This document shows positions 6,849 through 15,310 of a DNA stretch of 33,302 nucleotides, piece after piece. Both the position numbers and the translations under genes were made by a program. Source of the stretch: Candidatus Petromonas tenebris (GTDB lineage Bacteria > Bacillota > Clostridia > Peptostreptococcales > Caminicellaceae); NCBI GenBank assembly GCA_014236755.1, contig JACCKY010000038.1, positions 1 to 33,302 on the forward strand, written 5' to 3'. The notes below the pieces were generated by a model. That model was not told the DNA's origin, did not search any database, and saw only the letters and a list, made by a program, of their open reading frames with translations. Position 1 is the stretch's first letter; every line of letters starts with the position of its first letter.

Positions 6849-7652
6849 TTACTGACTTTTAGGTATCTTTACAACTACCTGTATGTACTCTCCCTTATCT
6901 TCCTGTTTATATTCGGCATTAAGCCCCGTATCCCTTATGGCATTATAGGCATTTTTTAGAGTATTTAGATATATTCTGAAGTTTAATGCACTCTTTATGT
7001 TTTGTCTCTTCTCAGGCTCCTTCGATTTTGTTAATTCTTCAAGCTTGTCCTTTATTAGACTCTCAGTTTTCTTTACATTCAGGTCCTTTTTGATTACAGT
7101 TTCTAATATTTCGAGTCTCAATTTTTCATCTGGAAGTTTTAACAAAGCCCTTGCATGTCTTTCTGTCAATCCATTCTCCACTATTAACTTTTTTACAGGT
7201 TCTGATAGTTTTAAAATCCTCAACTTATTTGCAACAGTCGACTGGCTTTTACCTACTTTTTCAGCTAGCTCTTGCTGGGTAAACCCATGCTCATTTACCA
7301 GTTGATAATATCCTTCAGCTTCTTCTATAAAGTTAAGGTCTTCCCTTTGAAGGTTCTCAATTAGAGCTACAACCGCTGTATCCTGATCACTCATATCTAC
7401 TACTATTGCAGGTATTAAATCTAGCCCTGCTATTTTAGATGCCCTCAAACGCCTTTCCCCAGCAATTAACTCATATAAGTCCATGTCCTTCTTTCTTACA
7501 CTAACAGGCTGTATAACACCGTAGGATTTTATAGATGAACTGAGCTCTTCCAAGCTTTCCTGAGAAAAGTCCCTTCTAGGCTGGTAGGGATTAGGAATGA
7601 TATTATCGATAGGCAAATATACTACTTTGTTGTTCATGCTTGTATTCTCCAT
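6849..7652 (-). CDS. noc: ParB paralogue, Noc-like nucleoid occlusion protein
   Basis: A 267-residue ParB-family protein with IPNPYQPRRDF at 19-29, GVIQPVSVR, GERRLR at 65-70, ENLQREDLNFIEEAEGY and a helix-turn-helix around 113-135 (TQQELAEKVGKSQSTVANK). Its place next to rsmG, separate from parA-parB, is where noc sits in Bacillus. Bacillus Noc begins with an amphipathic membrane-targeting helix. This one begins MENTSMNNKVVYLPIDNIIP with no such helix, and an in-frame TAG lies directly before the ATG, so no longer start exists. Noc is therefore a positional call. A second ParB with another DNA site is equally possible. Confidence 0.8.
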   Translation of the reverse strand: MENTSMNNKVVYLPIDNIIPNPYQPRRDFSQESLEELSSSIKSYGVIQPVSVRKKDMDLYELIAGERRLRASKIAGLDLIPAIVVDMSDQDTAVVALIENLQREDLNFIEEAEGYYQLVNEHGFTQQELAEKVGKSQSTVANKLRILKLSEPVKKLIVENGLTERHARALLKLPDEKLRLEILETVIKKDLNVKKTESLIKDKLEELTKSKEPEKRQNIKSALNFRIYLNTLKNAYNAIRDTGLNAEYKQEDKGEYIQVVVKIPKSQ

Positions 7653-7833
7653 CTATCTCGTCCCCTCTTTAGAAATACTATTATATTATTTTCGTCATAA
7701 ACCTCTTACTTCCTGCTTATTTTTTTAAAAAACGTTAGATTTTCCTACGACATATTTCCTTATATTATGATATTTTATGCGACAAAATTTTTATCAATAT
7801 ATACTTAATAAAATTAGATTTCAAAGGTAAAAT

Positions 7834-8553
7834 CTATAAAAGGGGTTTTTTGATAGGAGTTCCAGCCTTTCTGGGATATTTCATAGGAGTATGTTTGATT
7901 TTTTGTATAATAACTAAACTATGATTTATGTCACTATAGGGAAGCTGAATCTCGATTTTATTCACTACTTTTCCACCCAGCGTCTTAATAGCTGTCTTGG
8001 CCTTTGAAATTTCCTCATCGATATTAGGCCCTTTCTGAGCAACGAAAAATCCATTTACTTTTACAAAGGGAAGGCAATACTCAGATAGTATACTAAGGTC
8101 TGCTACTGCCCTAGCCACTGCAATATCATAGTTTTCCCTATGCTCTTCCTTTTTTCCGTAGTCCTCTGCTCTACCATGTATAAACTGGACGTTTGATAGA
8201 TTTATTTTTTCACAGACTTCCATGAGATATTTTATTCTTTTATTAAGAGCATCCAAAAGCGTAAGTTTTAAATCTTCATAATAAATCTTTAGGGGAACTC
8301 CAGGAAATCCTGCCCCAGTACCGACATCAATTACTTTTGAGTCTTGTCTGAATACACCGGTATTTATACAGGTCAATGAGTCTAAAAAATGCTTTATTAT
8401 TATTTCCTTTTCGTCAGTTATCCCAGTAAGATTTATTTTCTTATTCCATTCAATCAATAAATCTTTAAAAACAAAGAATTTTTGTGCCATTTTATCGTCA
8501 ATATCCAGTCCAAGTTGGCTTCCCCCAGACTTTAATATATCTAAATTATTCAT
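7834..8553 (-). CDS. rsmG: 16S rRNA (guanine527-N7) methyltransferase RsmG
   Basis: A 239-residue SAM-dependent methyltransferase that modifies G527 of 16S r[11 protein letters not shown] is at 36-43, the SAM-binding motif [12 protein letters not shown] at 74-85, and [11 protein letters not shown] further on, all diagnostic of RsmG (GidB). The frame opens upstream, but ATG at 8553 with AGGAGGGG before it gives the family start. It overlaps the end of mnmG by 8 bases (ATGAATAA), so the two are translationally coupled. Confidence 0.96.
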   Translation of the reverse strand: MNNLDILKSGGSQLGLDIDDKMAQKFFVFKDLLIEWNKKINLTGITDEKEIIIKHFLDSLTCINTGVFRQDSKVIDVGTGAGFPGVPLKIYYEDLKLTLLDALNKRIKYLMEVCEKINLSNVQFIHGRAEDYGKKEEHRENYDIAVARAVADLSILSEYCLPFVKVNGFFVAQKGPNIDEEISKAKTAIKTLGGKVVNKIEIQLPYSDINHSLVIIQKIKHTPMKYPRKAGTPIKKPLL

Positions 8554-10441
8554 CGTCTTCTCCCCTCCTTCTTCTTTGCTGTTCAAGATATACCAAAAGA
8601 ACCGATACATCAGCAGGAGACACTCCTGATATCCGTGAGGCCTGTCCTACTGATAAGGGTTTTATTTTATCAAGTTTCTCTCTAGCTTCAAGTCTAAGTC
8701 CCTCAATTTTACTGTAGTCAATATCAGGGGATAGTTTTTTCTTTTCAAGTTTTTTAAATTGATCTATTTGTTTAAGTTGCTTAGCTATATATCCTTCATA
8801 TTTAATTTGTATGTCACATTGTCTTTGCACATCTTTTCTAAGCTTAGGTCTATCTTTATCTATTTCCTTTATCAAATCATAATTGAGCTCTGGTCTTTTT
8901 AAAAGATCATAAAGGGATATGCTGTTATTTATACCGGAGCTATTATTTTTCTCTAAAAATTCATTGACATCATTTGGCTTTACATAAGTATTTCTCAATC
9001 TTTTTAGTTCATCTTCTATCTGAGCACGTCTTTCAAGATATTTTTTATATCTCTCCTCCTTTACTAGTCCTACCTTATATCCTTTTTCTGTAAGTCTAAG
9101 GTCAGCATTATCCTGTCTGAGTATTAATCTGTATTCCGCTCTTGACGTCATCATCCTATAAGGCTCATTTGTTCCCTTAGTTACAAGATCATCTATTAAA
9201 ACACCTATATAGGCCTCTGATCTATCTAATATAAAAGGTTCTTTTCCTTGTATTTTTAGTGCCGCATTTATTCCAGCAATAAGTCCTTGAGCTGCAGCCT
9301 CTTCATATCCCGAGGTACCATTAAACTGACCACATGAAAACAGATACTCTATATCTTTACACTCCAATGTCAATTTTAATTGTGTAGGATCTATACAGTC
9401 ATACTCAATTGCATAGGCAGGTCTCATTATCTTTACTTCCTGAAGCCCTGGTATAGTTCTTAAAAAAGAAATCTGAACATCCTCAGGCAGACTAGTTGAC
9501 ATTCCCTGAACATACATTTCATTTGTATCAAGGCCCTCAGGCTCTATAAATAACTGATGTCTATTTTTATCGGCAAATCTTACTATCTTATCTTCTATAG
9601 AAGGACAGTATCTTGGCCCCGTCCCTTCAATTTTTCCGCTATACATTGCTGACCGATGAAGATTCTTATATATTATTCTATGGGTTTCACCATTAGTATA
9701 GGTAAGCCAGCATGATTCCTGATCAATACTTAGGCTATCATTCATAAAGGAAAAGGGAACTATTTCCTCATCCCCTGGTTGTTCCTCCATTTGATTGAAA
9801 TCCAAGGTTTTTTTATCAACTCTGGCTGGAGTTCCTGTTTTAAATCTTCTCATCCTTAATCCCAACTTCTTGAGTTGTTTAGTAAGTTCTAATGATGGCG
9901 CAAGGCCATTTGGTCCGCTTTGGTAGTTAATTTGTCCTATAAAAACCTTACCTCCTAAGTATGTACCTGTAGCCATTATTACTGCCTTGGCTCTATAAAT
10001 TGCCCCCGGTCTCATTATGACTCCTTTTACCCTTTTATCTTCAACTATTAATTCAACAACCTCACCTTGTTTTAGGTCAACATTAGTTTCATTTTCTAAA
10101 GTCTTTTTCATCTCAACATGATATTTACGTTTGTCCGCCTGAGCTCTTAAGGAATGGACAGCAGGTCCCTTAGCAGTGTTAAGCATTCTACTCTGAATAA
10201 ACGTCTTGTCAATATTAATTCCCATCTCGCCTCCAAGGGCATCTATTTCTCTTACAAGATGTCCTTTACCCGTTCCCCCTATGGAAGGATTACAGGGCAT
10301 CATAGCAATAGAATCCAAGTTTATAGATAATATTAGTGTCTTACATCCCATTCTTGCAGCTGCAAGGGCAGCTTCACATCCAGCATGTCCTGCCCCTACC
10401 ACTATCACATCATATGTACCCGCTTCGAATCTTTCAACCAT
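8546..10441 (-). CDS. mnmG: tRNA uridine-34 5-carboxymethylaminomethyl modification enzyme MnmG
   Basis: A 631-residue FAD enzyme that works with MnmE to install the cmnm5 group on wobble uridine of tRNAs. The Rossmann motif [12 protein letters not shown] is near 14-25. [23 protein letters not shown] and the C-terminal [20 protein letters not shown] helical domain are intact, and the length is normal. The frame continues upstream to a TTG and an ATG, but GGAGG is 8 bases before the ATG at 10441, so that start is used. mnmE lies upstream but is separated by 200 bp with an R1 remnant. Confidence 0.97.
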   Translation of the reverse strand: MVERFEAGTYDVIVVGAGHAGCEAALAAARMGCKTLILSINLDSIAMMPCNPSIGGTGKGHLVREIDALGGEMGINIDKTFIQSRMLNTAKGPAVHSLRAQADKRKYHVEMKKTLENETNVDLKQGEVVELIVEDKRVKGVIMRPGAIYRAKAVIMATGTYLGGKVFIGQINYQSGPNGLAPSLELTKQLKKLGLRMRRFKTGTPARVDKKTLDFNQMEEQPGDEEIVPFSFMNDSLSIDQESCWLTYTNGETHRIIYKNLHRSAMYSGKIEGTGPRYCPSIEDKIVRFADKNRHQLFIEPEGLDTNEMYVQGMSTSLPEDVQISFLRTIPGLQEVKIMRPAYAIEYDCIDPTQLKLTLECKDIEYLFSCGQFNGTSGYEEAAAQGLIAGINAALKIQGKEPFILDRSEAYIGVLIDDLVTKGTNEPYRMMTSRAEYRLILRQDNADLRLTEKGYKVGLVKEERYKKYLERRAQIEDELKRLRNTYVKPNDVNEFLEKNNSSGINNSISLYDLLKRPELNYDLIKEIDKDRPKLRKDVQRQCDIQIKYEGYIAKQLKQIDQFKKLEKKKLSPDIDYSKIEGLRLEAREKLDKIKPLSVGQASRISGVSPADVSVLLVYLEQQRRRRGEDDE

Positions 10442-10517
10442 TCTCATAACCTCCAAAATATTTTTACAATCAAATATTAATAAATTATAAGCATTAATTT
10501 ATAGTATTTTGATAAAC

Positions 10518-10615
10518 GCTGTTTCCACCTCTTATCTTATATTAAAAAAACACTTTCACTAAGCCTGAAGAGGATTATTGAAGGATATTTGTAAGTAACT
10601 AGCACAATAAGTTAA
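10518..10615 (+). repeat. R1 long-hairpin repeat, copy F (degenerate right half)
   Basis: GCTGTTTCCACCTCTTATC, then GAAGAGGATTATTGAAGGAT, AACTAGCAC and AGTTAA follow the R1 right half in order with many substitutions and a lost CAGCTC segment. The left arm is absent except for the last few bases before the loop. It is 28 bases from the mnmE stop codon, so it again follows a minus-strand gene. Confidence 0.7.
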
Positions 10616-10643
10616 ATTTAGCAACATATATAACTAAACAAAC

Positions 10644-12026
10644 TTACTTTCCTAAACAGAAATTAGCAAATATCTTATCAATTATATTTTCAGCAACTGT
10701 ATCCCCTGTTATTTCTCCTAAATATTGATAACAATCATTCAAGTCAACAGCTATGAGATCAAAAAATAGGCCTTGTTTAATTGCTTCTATTGCCTCCTCT
10801 ATACTTTTAAGAGCTTTTTCTAGGGCATTTTTATGTCTGACATTTGTAACGAAGGAAGCTTCCTTCATTTTGATTTGTCCTCCATAAACCATGTTTACAA
10901 TTTCATCTTCAATCTCCTGAATCCCAAGTTCCTTTATTATAGATATTTTTATTATCTTTTTACCGGGTATCAATTTTTTTATCTCTTCTTCATCTATTTT
11001 TTGAGGTAAATCAGTTTTATTTATTAAAATTATAGATTTTTTATTTTTTACATACTTAATTATTTCCCGGTCTTCATCAGATAACTCTTGAGAGGCATCG
11101 AGTACTAATATAACCAGATCGGCTTTATTAAAAAACTCTTTACTTCTTTCTACTCCAATTTTTTCAACCATGTCCTCCGTTTCCCTGATCCCTGCCGTAT
11201 CTATAATCTTCAGTGGAATACCCTTTATATTTAAATACTCCTCTATAACATCTCTAGTAGTTCCTGGTATGTCAGTAACTATTGCTCTAGATTCCTTAAG
11301 TAATGCATTAAGTAGAGAAGACTTCCCTACATTAGGTTTACCTATAATAACTGTATTAAGACCTTCTCTAATTATCTTTCCCGTATCAGAAGTCTCTAAT
11401 AGCTTTTCTATTTTATTTTTAATTAATTCCGATTGATTTAATAATTCCGGATATGTAATCTCTTCTATATCTTCCTCAGTATAATCTATACTAACTTGAA
11501 GATGGGCTAAAACTTCTATTATAATATCCCTTATCTCTCCAACCTTCTTAGATAAGGTTCCTTCTAACTGACCTAGGGCTACATCAAAGCTTGTATCAGT
11601 TTTAGCACTGATCATATCCATTACGGCCTCAGCCTGAGCTAGATCAATTCTTCCATTTAAAAAAGCTCTCTTTGTAAATTCGCCAGGCTCAGCACTTCTT
11701 GCTCCATTTTTTAAAATTAATTCCAATATATTCCTGGCAGGCACTATGCCACCATGGCAGTTGATTTCCACTACATCTTCTCTGGTATAGGTATAGGGAG
11801 CCTTCATATATACAGAAAGGACTTCATCCACAACCCTTTCTATACTTTTATCAACAATATGTCCATATACAAGTCTTCTTTGGGGAAACTCCCTTATACT
11901 TGCTCCTTTTTTAGATACGAATATCTTATCCAAAATATCTATCGAATCAGGTCCACTCATCCTTATTATGCTTATTCCCGCTTCACCGGGAGCTGTAGCT
12001 ATAGCTACTATAGTATCATCTATCAT
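10644..12026 (-). CDS. mnmE: tRNA modification GTPase MnmE
   Basis: A 460-residue GTPase, partner of MnmG. The N-terminal tetrahydrofolate-binding domain holds IATAPGEAGISIIRMSG. The G domain, inserted in a helical domain, has GKPNVGKSS at 229-237, DIPGTTRD, DTAGIRETED and NKTD. The C-terminus ends CLGK, the conserved CxGK motif with Cys457. The ATG follows GAGGTGA. A strong terminator at 12226 separates it from jag, so it has its own promoter somewhere in 12027-12225, which I could not place with confidence. Confidence 0.97.
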   Translation of the reverse strand: MIDDTIVAIATAPGEAGISIIRMSGPDSIDILDKIFVSKKGASIREFPQRRLVYGHIVDKSIERVVDEVLSVYMKAPYTYTREDVVEINCHGGIVPARNILELILKNGARSAEPGEFTKRAFLNGRIDLAQAEAVMDMISAKTDTSFDVALGQLEGTLSKKVGEIRDIIIEVLAHLQVSIDYTEEDIEEITYPELLNQSELIKNKIEKLLETSDTGKIIREGLNTVIIGKPNVGKSSLLNALLKESRAIVTDIPGTTRDVIEEYLNIKGIPLKIIDTAGIRETEDMVEKIGVERSKEFFNKADLVILVLDASQELSDEDREIIKYVKNKKSIILINKTDLPQKIDEEEIKKLIPGKKIIKISIIKELGIQEIEDEIVNMVYGGQIKMKEASFVTNVRHKNALEKALKSIEEAIEAIKQGLFFDLIAVDLNDCYQYLGEITGDTVAENIIDKIFANFCLGK

Positions 12027-12225
12027 AAAATCACCTCAGATTTAGTTCTTTTTTTATCCATAAAGTTATATGAAAATCAAACTTCAACTGGTTAAACTTT
12101 AGGTTAACAATCCACATCTATTTATATTTTATATAATTTACATCAAGTTTTCTATATACAACCAACTTATAATTTTAATAATACAACTCATAATTATTAT
12201 TCCAATTTTAACATAAAACAATAAC

Positions 12226-12251
12226 AAAACCCAGTATAAATACTGGGTTTT
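12226..12251 (-). terminator. intrinsic terminator after jag
   Basis: AAAACCCAGTA and TACTGGGTTTT form a perfect 11-bp stem around TAAA. It ends the rpmH-rnpA-yidD-yidC-jag transcript 14 bases after the jag stop codon. Confidence 0.88.
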
Positions 12252-12265
12252 TTAAATAATCATCT

Positions 12266-12886
12266 TTATTTGTTTAAAAAGATTACCACCCTTCTATAGG
12301 GTTCTTCTCCTTCACTTTTAGTACTTACATATGGATTGTTTTGGAGAGCTGAGTGAATAACCCTTCTTTCATAAGGATTCATTGGTTCAAGCTTTATACT
12401 CTTTTTAAACTTTTTTACTTTGTAAGCCAGCTTATTAGCCAGTCTAATCAAAGTCTGCTCTCTTTTTCTTCTATAGTTTTCCGTATCTAGTATAACTCTA
12501 ACATAATCATCTTTGTCTGTATTAATAACTAAGCTAACAAGATACTGCAGGGCATCTAATGTTTGTCCCCTTCTTCCTATCAATATAGCAGCATTTTCTC
12601 CAATTATTTCTATATTTAAAGTATTATTCTTTAACCTAGCTTTAAATTCAGCTGAAATTCCCATTTTATCTACAACATTTTTTAAAAAATCAATAGCTTT
12701 CTCTACGGGATCCTCTTTAAGAGTTACTTTAACTCTAGCTGGTTTTGTTCCAAATAAGCCGAATAAACCTTTACTGGGCTCTTCCAGTACTTCAATCTCT
12801 ACCCTGTCTCTAGTAGTATTTAATTCTTTTAATGCACTACTAATTGCCTCTGCAACCGTTTTATCAGTCTTTTCAACAAACTTCAT
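12266..12886 (-). CDS. jag: RNA-binding protein Jag (KhpB)
   Basis: A 206-residue protein with a Jag N-terminal domain (1-55, KFVEKTDKTVAEAI), a KH domain with GRRG at 104-107, and an R3H domain containing the R-x3-H pair at 173 and 177. KhpB proteins bind RNA and affect cell division and sporulation in several Firmicutes. The start is ATG at 12886, ten bases after AAGGAGGAG and one base after the yidC stop codon, so it is coupled to yidC. A longer frame exists but starts within yidC. Confidence 0.95.
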   Translation of the reverse strand: MKFVEKTDKTVAEAISSALKELNTTRDRVEIEVLEEPSKGLFGLFGTKPARVKVTLKEDPVEKAIDFLKNVVDKMGISAEFKARLKNNTLNIEIIGENAAILIGRRGQTLDALQYLVSLVINTDKDDYVRVILDTENYRRKREQTLIRLANKLAYKVKKFKKSIKLEPMNPYERRVIHSALQNNPYVSTKSEGEEPYRRVVIFLNK

Positions 12887-12887
12887 A

Positions 12888-13544
12888 CTAATCTGACTCC
12901 TCCTTAAGCTTATCACCCTTAGGCAAGAAATACTGCTGAGCCATTTGGAAAAGATTGCTTATAACCCAATATAAAGTTAAACCTGCTGGAAAACTTCTAC
13001 CCCACCATAATATCATAAGAGGCAAAATTAAATTCATAGTTTTCATTGACTGAGGCTGTTCACCTGTATTCATTGTATTCATTGACAAGTAAGTAGTAAT
13101 AGCTGCTATTAAAGGTAATATAATAGGATCGGGATCAATTAGGTTTGGAAGCCATAAAAATGATGCATTCGTTGCTTTTTCAAGAAGTTCAGGACTATTT
13201 GGGAAAACGTATACTTCCGGTTTTCTCAAAGCACCAAATAGACCAAAAAGGATAGGTAACTGTATAAGCATAGGAAGGCATCCTCCTACAGGATTTACCT
13301 TATGTTCCTTATAAAGTTCCATCGTCTTCACATTAAGTTTTTCTTTATCATTTTTATACTTTTCCTGAAGTTTCTTTATTTCAGGTTGAAGTTTTTGCAT
13401 TTTCTTTGTCTGCTTAATTTGATTAAAAGTAAGAGGTAACAGCACCAGCTTTACTACTACCGTAAAAAGTATAATTGAAATAGCATAATTATCTACTAAG
13501 GTATAGATATAAAATAATAATGAGCCTAACGCTTTTGAAATCAA
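12888..13544 (-). CDS. yidC: membrane protein insertase YidC/SpoIIIJ family
   Basis: A 218-residue insertase that folds proteins into the inner membrane, with or without Sec. It has about five membrane segments: one near the N-terminus, ISIILFTVVVKLVLLPL, then after a long charged cytoplasmic hairpin GGCLPMLIQLPILFGLFGAL, a segment near IILPLIAAITTYL, and two at the end. The TTG at 13544, seven bases after AGGGGG, is chosen. A TTG 45 bases upstream has no ribosome binding site. There is no lipoprotein signal such as Bacillus SpoIIIJ has. The basic residue in the substrate groove is lysine (VVKLVLLPL), where most family members have arginine. Confidence 0.95.
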   Translation of the reverse strand: MISKALGSLLFYIYTLVDNYAISIILFTVVVKLVLLPLTFNQIKQTKKMQKLQPEIKKLQEKYKNDKEKLNVKTMELYKEHKVNPVGGCLPMLIQLPILFGLFGALRKPEVYVFPNSPELLEKATNASFLWLPNLIDPDPIILPLIAAITTYLSMNTMNTGEQPQSMKTMNLILPLMILWWGRSFPAGLTLYWVISNLFQMAQQYFLPKGDKLKEESD

Positions 13545-13616
13545 AATTTTACCCCCTATCGTTCCTGTCTTAACTTTTCTTATTGCCAAAATATTTATTT
13601 TCCAACAGCCTACGTA

Positions 13617-13826
13617 TTACTTTAAAGGGTCATATCCTCCTGGATGAAAAGGATGACACTTTAATATCCTCTTTATAGACATCATAAAACCTTTTAAAGC
13701 ACCATACTTTGTTATGGCCTCTAGAGCATATTTTGAGCATGTAGGGTAAAACCTACAACTTGGTCTCTTTAGTGGAGATATATATTTTCTATATGCCTTT
13801 ATTAGTAAAATTAAAAGTCTTTTCAC
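13617..13826 (-). CDS. yidD: membrane protein insertion efficiency factor YidD
   Basis: A 69-residue basic protein with a short amphipathic N-terminus and the family block [20 protein letters not shown], then [16 protein letters not shown]. The three cysteines are conserved. It assists YidC-dependent insertion. It starts at GTG (13826) after AAAGGTG, 21 bases from the end of rnpA. Confidence 0.96.
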   Translation of the reverse strand: MKRLLILLIKAYRKYISPLKRPSCRFYPTCSKYALEAITKYGALKGFMMSIKRILKCHPFHPGGYDPLK

Positions 13827-13847
13827 ACTAACACCTTTCTCGAATTA

Positions 13848-14183
13848 TTACTTCTTTAAATTAGCCCTTTCTAAAGCTCTTCTAACAGACTTTTCTACAT
13901 CTTTATAATTGGCATCTTTAATCGCTACTCTAGCAATCAATACAACATCATATCCAAGTTTAATGTTTTCGCTGTTATTTCTAAAAGATTCCTTCATTAG
14001 TCTTCTTGCCCTATTCCTAACTACACTCTTTCCTACCTTTTTGCTTGCAGTAAAACCAACTCTAGTAATATCTTTGTCATTCTTGCAAAAATATACAACT
14101 ACAAATTTATCTGCTATGGATTTTCCTTTTTTATATACTCCCTTGAAATCTATATTCTTTTTTAATCTTTCTATATTTGACAT
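13848..14183 (-). CDS. rnpA: ribonuclease P protein component
   Basis: A 111-residue basic protein that binds RNase P RNA for 5' maturation of tRNA. The RNR motif region VGKSVVRNRARRLMKESFR is intact, preceded by GFTASKK. The frame extends 10 codons upstream, but ATG at 14183 follows GGAGG by nine bases and gives the family terminus (MSNIERLKK). It is the second gene of the rpmH operon. Confidence 0.97.
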   Translation of the reverse strand: MSNIERLKKNIDFKGVYKKGKSIADKFVVVYFCKNDKDITRVGFTASKKVGKSVVRNRARRLMKESFRNNSENIKLGYDVVLIARVAIKDANYKDVEKSVRRALERANLKK

Positions 14184-14300
14184 AGGGCCTTTCCTCCAAC
14201 AGAAGTTACGCAAATTAGTAAGGGGCTTTATTCTCCTACTAAATTAATAGAATCTTATTCAATTCTTTTAAAGAACGAATAAAATTCCACATAATTGCAG

Positions 14301-14324
14301 AAAAAGGCCACTTTTAGCGGCCTT
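14301..14324 (-). terminator. hairpin overlapping the rpmH stop codon (attenuator)
   Basis: On the minus strand AAGGCCGC pairs with GTGGCCTT around TAAAA, followed by TTTC. The 5' arm covers the end of the rpmH stop codon. The short T tract suggests partial termination, so that rpmH is expressed above rnpA and downstream genes. Confidence 0.65.
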
Positions 14325-14457
14325 ATGCAGTCAATTTTTTTCTACCTTTCCTTCTACGTCTTTTTATAACATTTCTTCCAGATTTAGTTTTCATTCTTTT
14401 TCTAAATCCATGCTCTTTTTTTCTTTGCCTCTTTTTTGGTTGATATGTTCTTTTCAA
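14323..14457 (-). CDS. rpmH: 50S ribosomal protein L34
   Basis: A 44-residue, very basic protein, [20 protein letters not shown] through [18 protein letters not shown], the full L34. It starts at TTG at 14457 after GGAGGTG. Standard first gene left of oriC in Firmicutes, with a strong promoter about 80 bases upstream. Confidence 0.98.
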   Translation of the reverse strand: MKRTYQPKKRQRKKEHGFRKRMKTKSGRNVIKRRRRKGRKKLTA

Positions 14458-14535
14458 ATCCAACACCTCCTTCGGGTTCTACAATGACATATATATTTAA
14501 ATTAGTATGTTCTTTTTCACAAAGTCCGCTAAATA

Positions 14536-14564
14536 ATTATACCTTTATACTAACCCTCTGTCAA
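14536..14564 (-). promoter_or_regulatory. sigma-A promoter of the rpmH operon
   Basis: On the minus strand TTGACA (14564-14559) and TATAAT (14541-14536) are both perfect consensus, separated by 17 bases. The leader to rpmH is about 70 bases. Confidence 0.93.
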
Positions 14565-14636
14565 GAAATTTATGAAAATACATTGACATAATAAATGTAG
14601 TCATTCTAGTTAAAAATTACTTGTGCTTTTTTATTT

Positions 14637-14851
14637 CATAGGAACTCAAACATTTTTTGAAAAAAATTGCAGGTATAAAACAAAGTAAATTCAAGGGATG
14701 CAAGAAATTACAAACTTTTACCAGTTAAATATTAAAAAGGCTAACAGCTAACTGCACGACTAGGTTTTTCCAAGAGCCAAGAGCTAAGAACTAAGAGCTA
14801 ATCAGGGCTAACAACTACGAACTAACAAAGCGTCGCCAGACGCATTTGTTC
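14637..14851 (+). repeat. R2 dispersed repeat, copy 2, bordering oriC
   Basis: Conserved 119-bp block (14637-14755), variable tract (14756-14815), conserved 36-bp block (14816-14851). The variable tract has four consecutive heptads GAGCCAA, GAGCTAA, GAACTAA, GAGCTAA at 14774-14801, then after TCA three more: GGGCTAA at 14805-14811, CAACTAC, GAACTAA. Copy 1 at 946 has a shorter and different tract between the same blocks. No coding frame. Confidence 0.85.
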
Positions 14852-14909
14852 TAAAAAATAGAAGTGAAAAGATTATTCATCTTTAAAACATCCTAAACCT
14901 GTGGAAAAG

Positions 14910-15254
14910 TTATTCACATAAAATAATTTGTGGATAAATTAAATAATCTAATTGAAAATCCCTATTATATTTGATATTATCTAATAAGAACTTGTTGATA
15001 AGTGGATAAAATTATTTAGGAATGTTAATTATGCACAATTTGTGGATAAATTTGTGTATAACTTTAAGTTTTTAAACATATTGTTTGAAAAATTAATAAT
15101 TTACTTTGTTTATATTATTAATATTTATATTGTTAATTATGTTAATTTATAATAAAATATCTTTTTTAATTAAATACTTTCCACAAAAATACTTAAAACA
15201 ATGTGTATATCTTTATTTTACTATAAAATCTATTTATATTTAATATTATTCACA
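14910..15254 (+). other. oriC: oriC, upstream DnaA-box cluster (incA-like)
   Basis: DnaA boxes in both orientations: TTATTCACA at 14910 and 15246, TGTGGATAA at 14929 and 15041, TGTTGATAA at 14993 overlapping AGTGGATAA at 15001, TTATGCACA at 15029, TGTGTATAA at 15053. The three boxes at 15029-15061 are tightly packed. Further TGTGGA words lie at 15260-15276 just before dnaA. The region 15062-15240 is nearly pure A+T. Besides origin function this likely mediates dnaA autoregulation. Confidence 0.92.
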
Positions 15255-15310
15255 ATTTTTGTGGATTTTTTGTGGACTTTATTTAAAAAAGTGTTCAGGA
15301 GGATAATAAA

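Noticed and set aside
11061-11069. Noc binding site half (ATTTCCCGG)
   Set aside because: Only half of the Bacillus ATTTCCCGGGAAAT palindrome is present and it lies inside mnmE, so it is coincidental.
14583-14611. Second promoter (TTGACA at 14583) reading toward dnaA
   Set aside because: No acceptable minus-10 element at 16-18 bases; the best candidate, CTAGTT, is poor.
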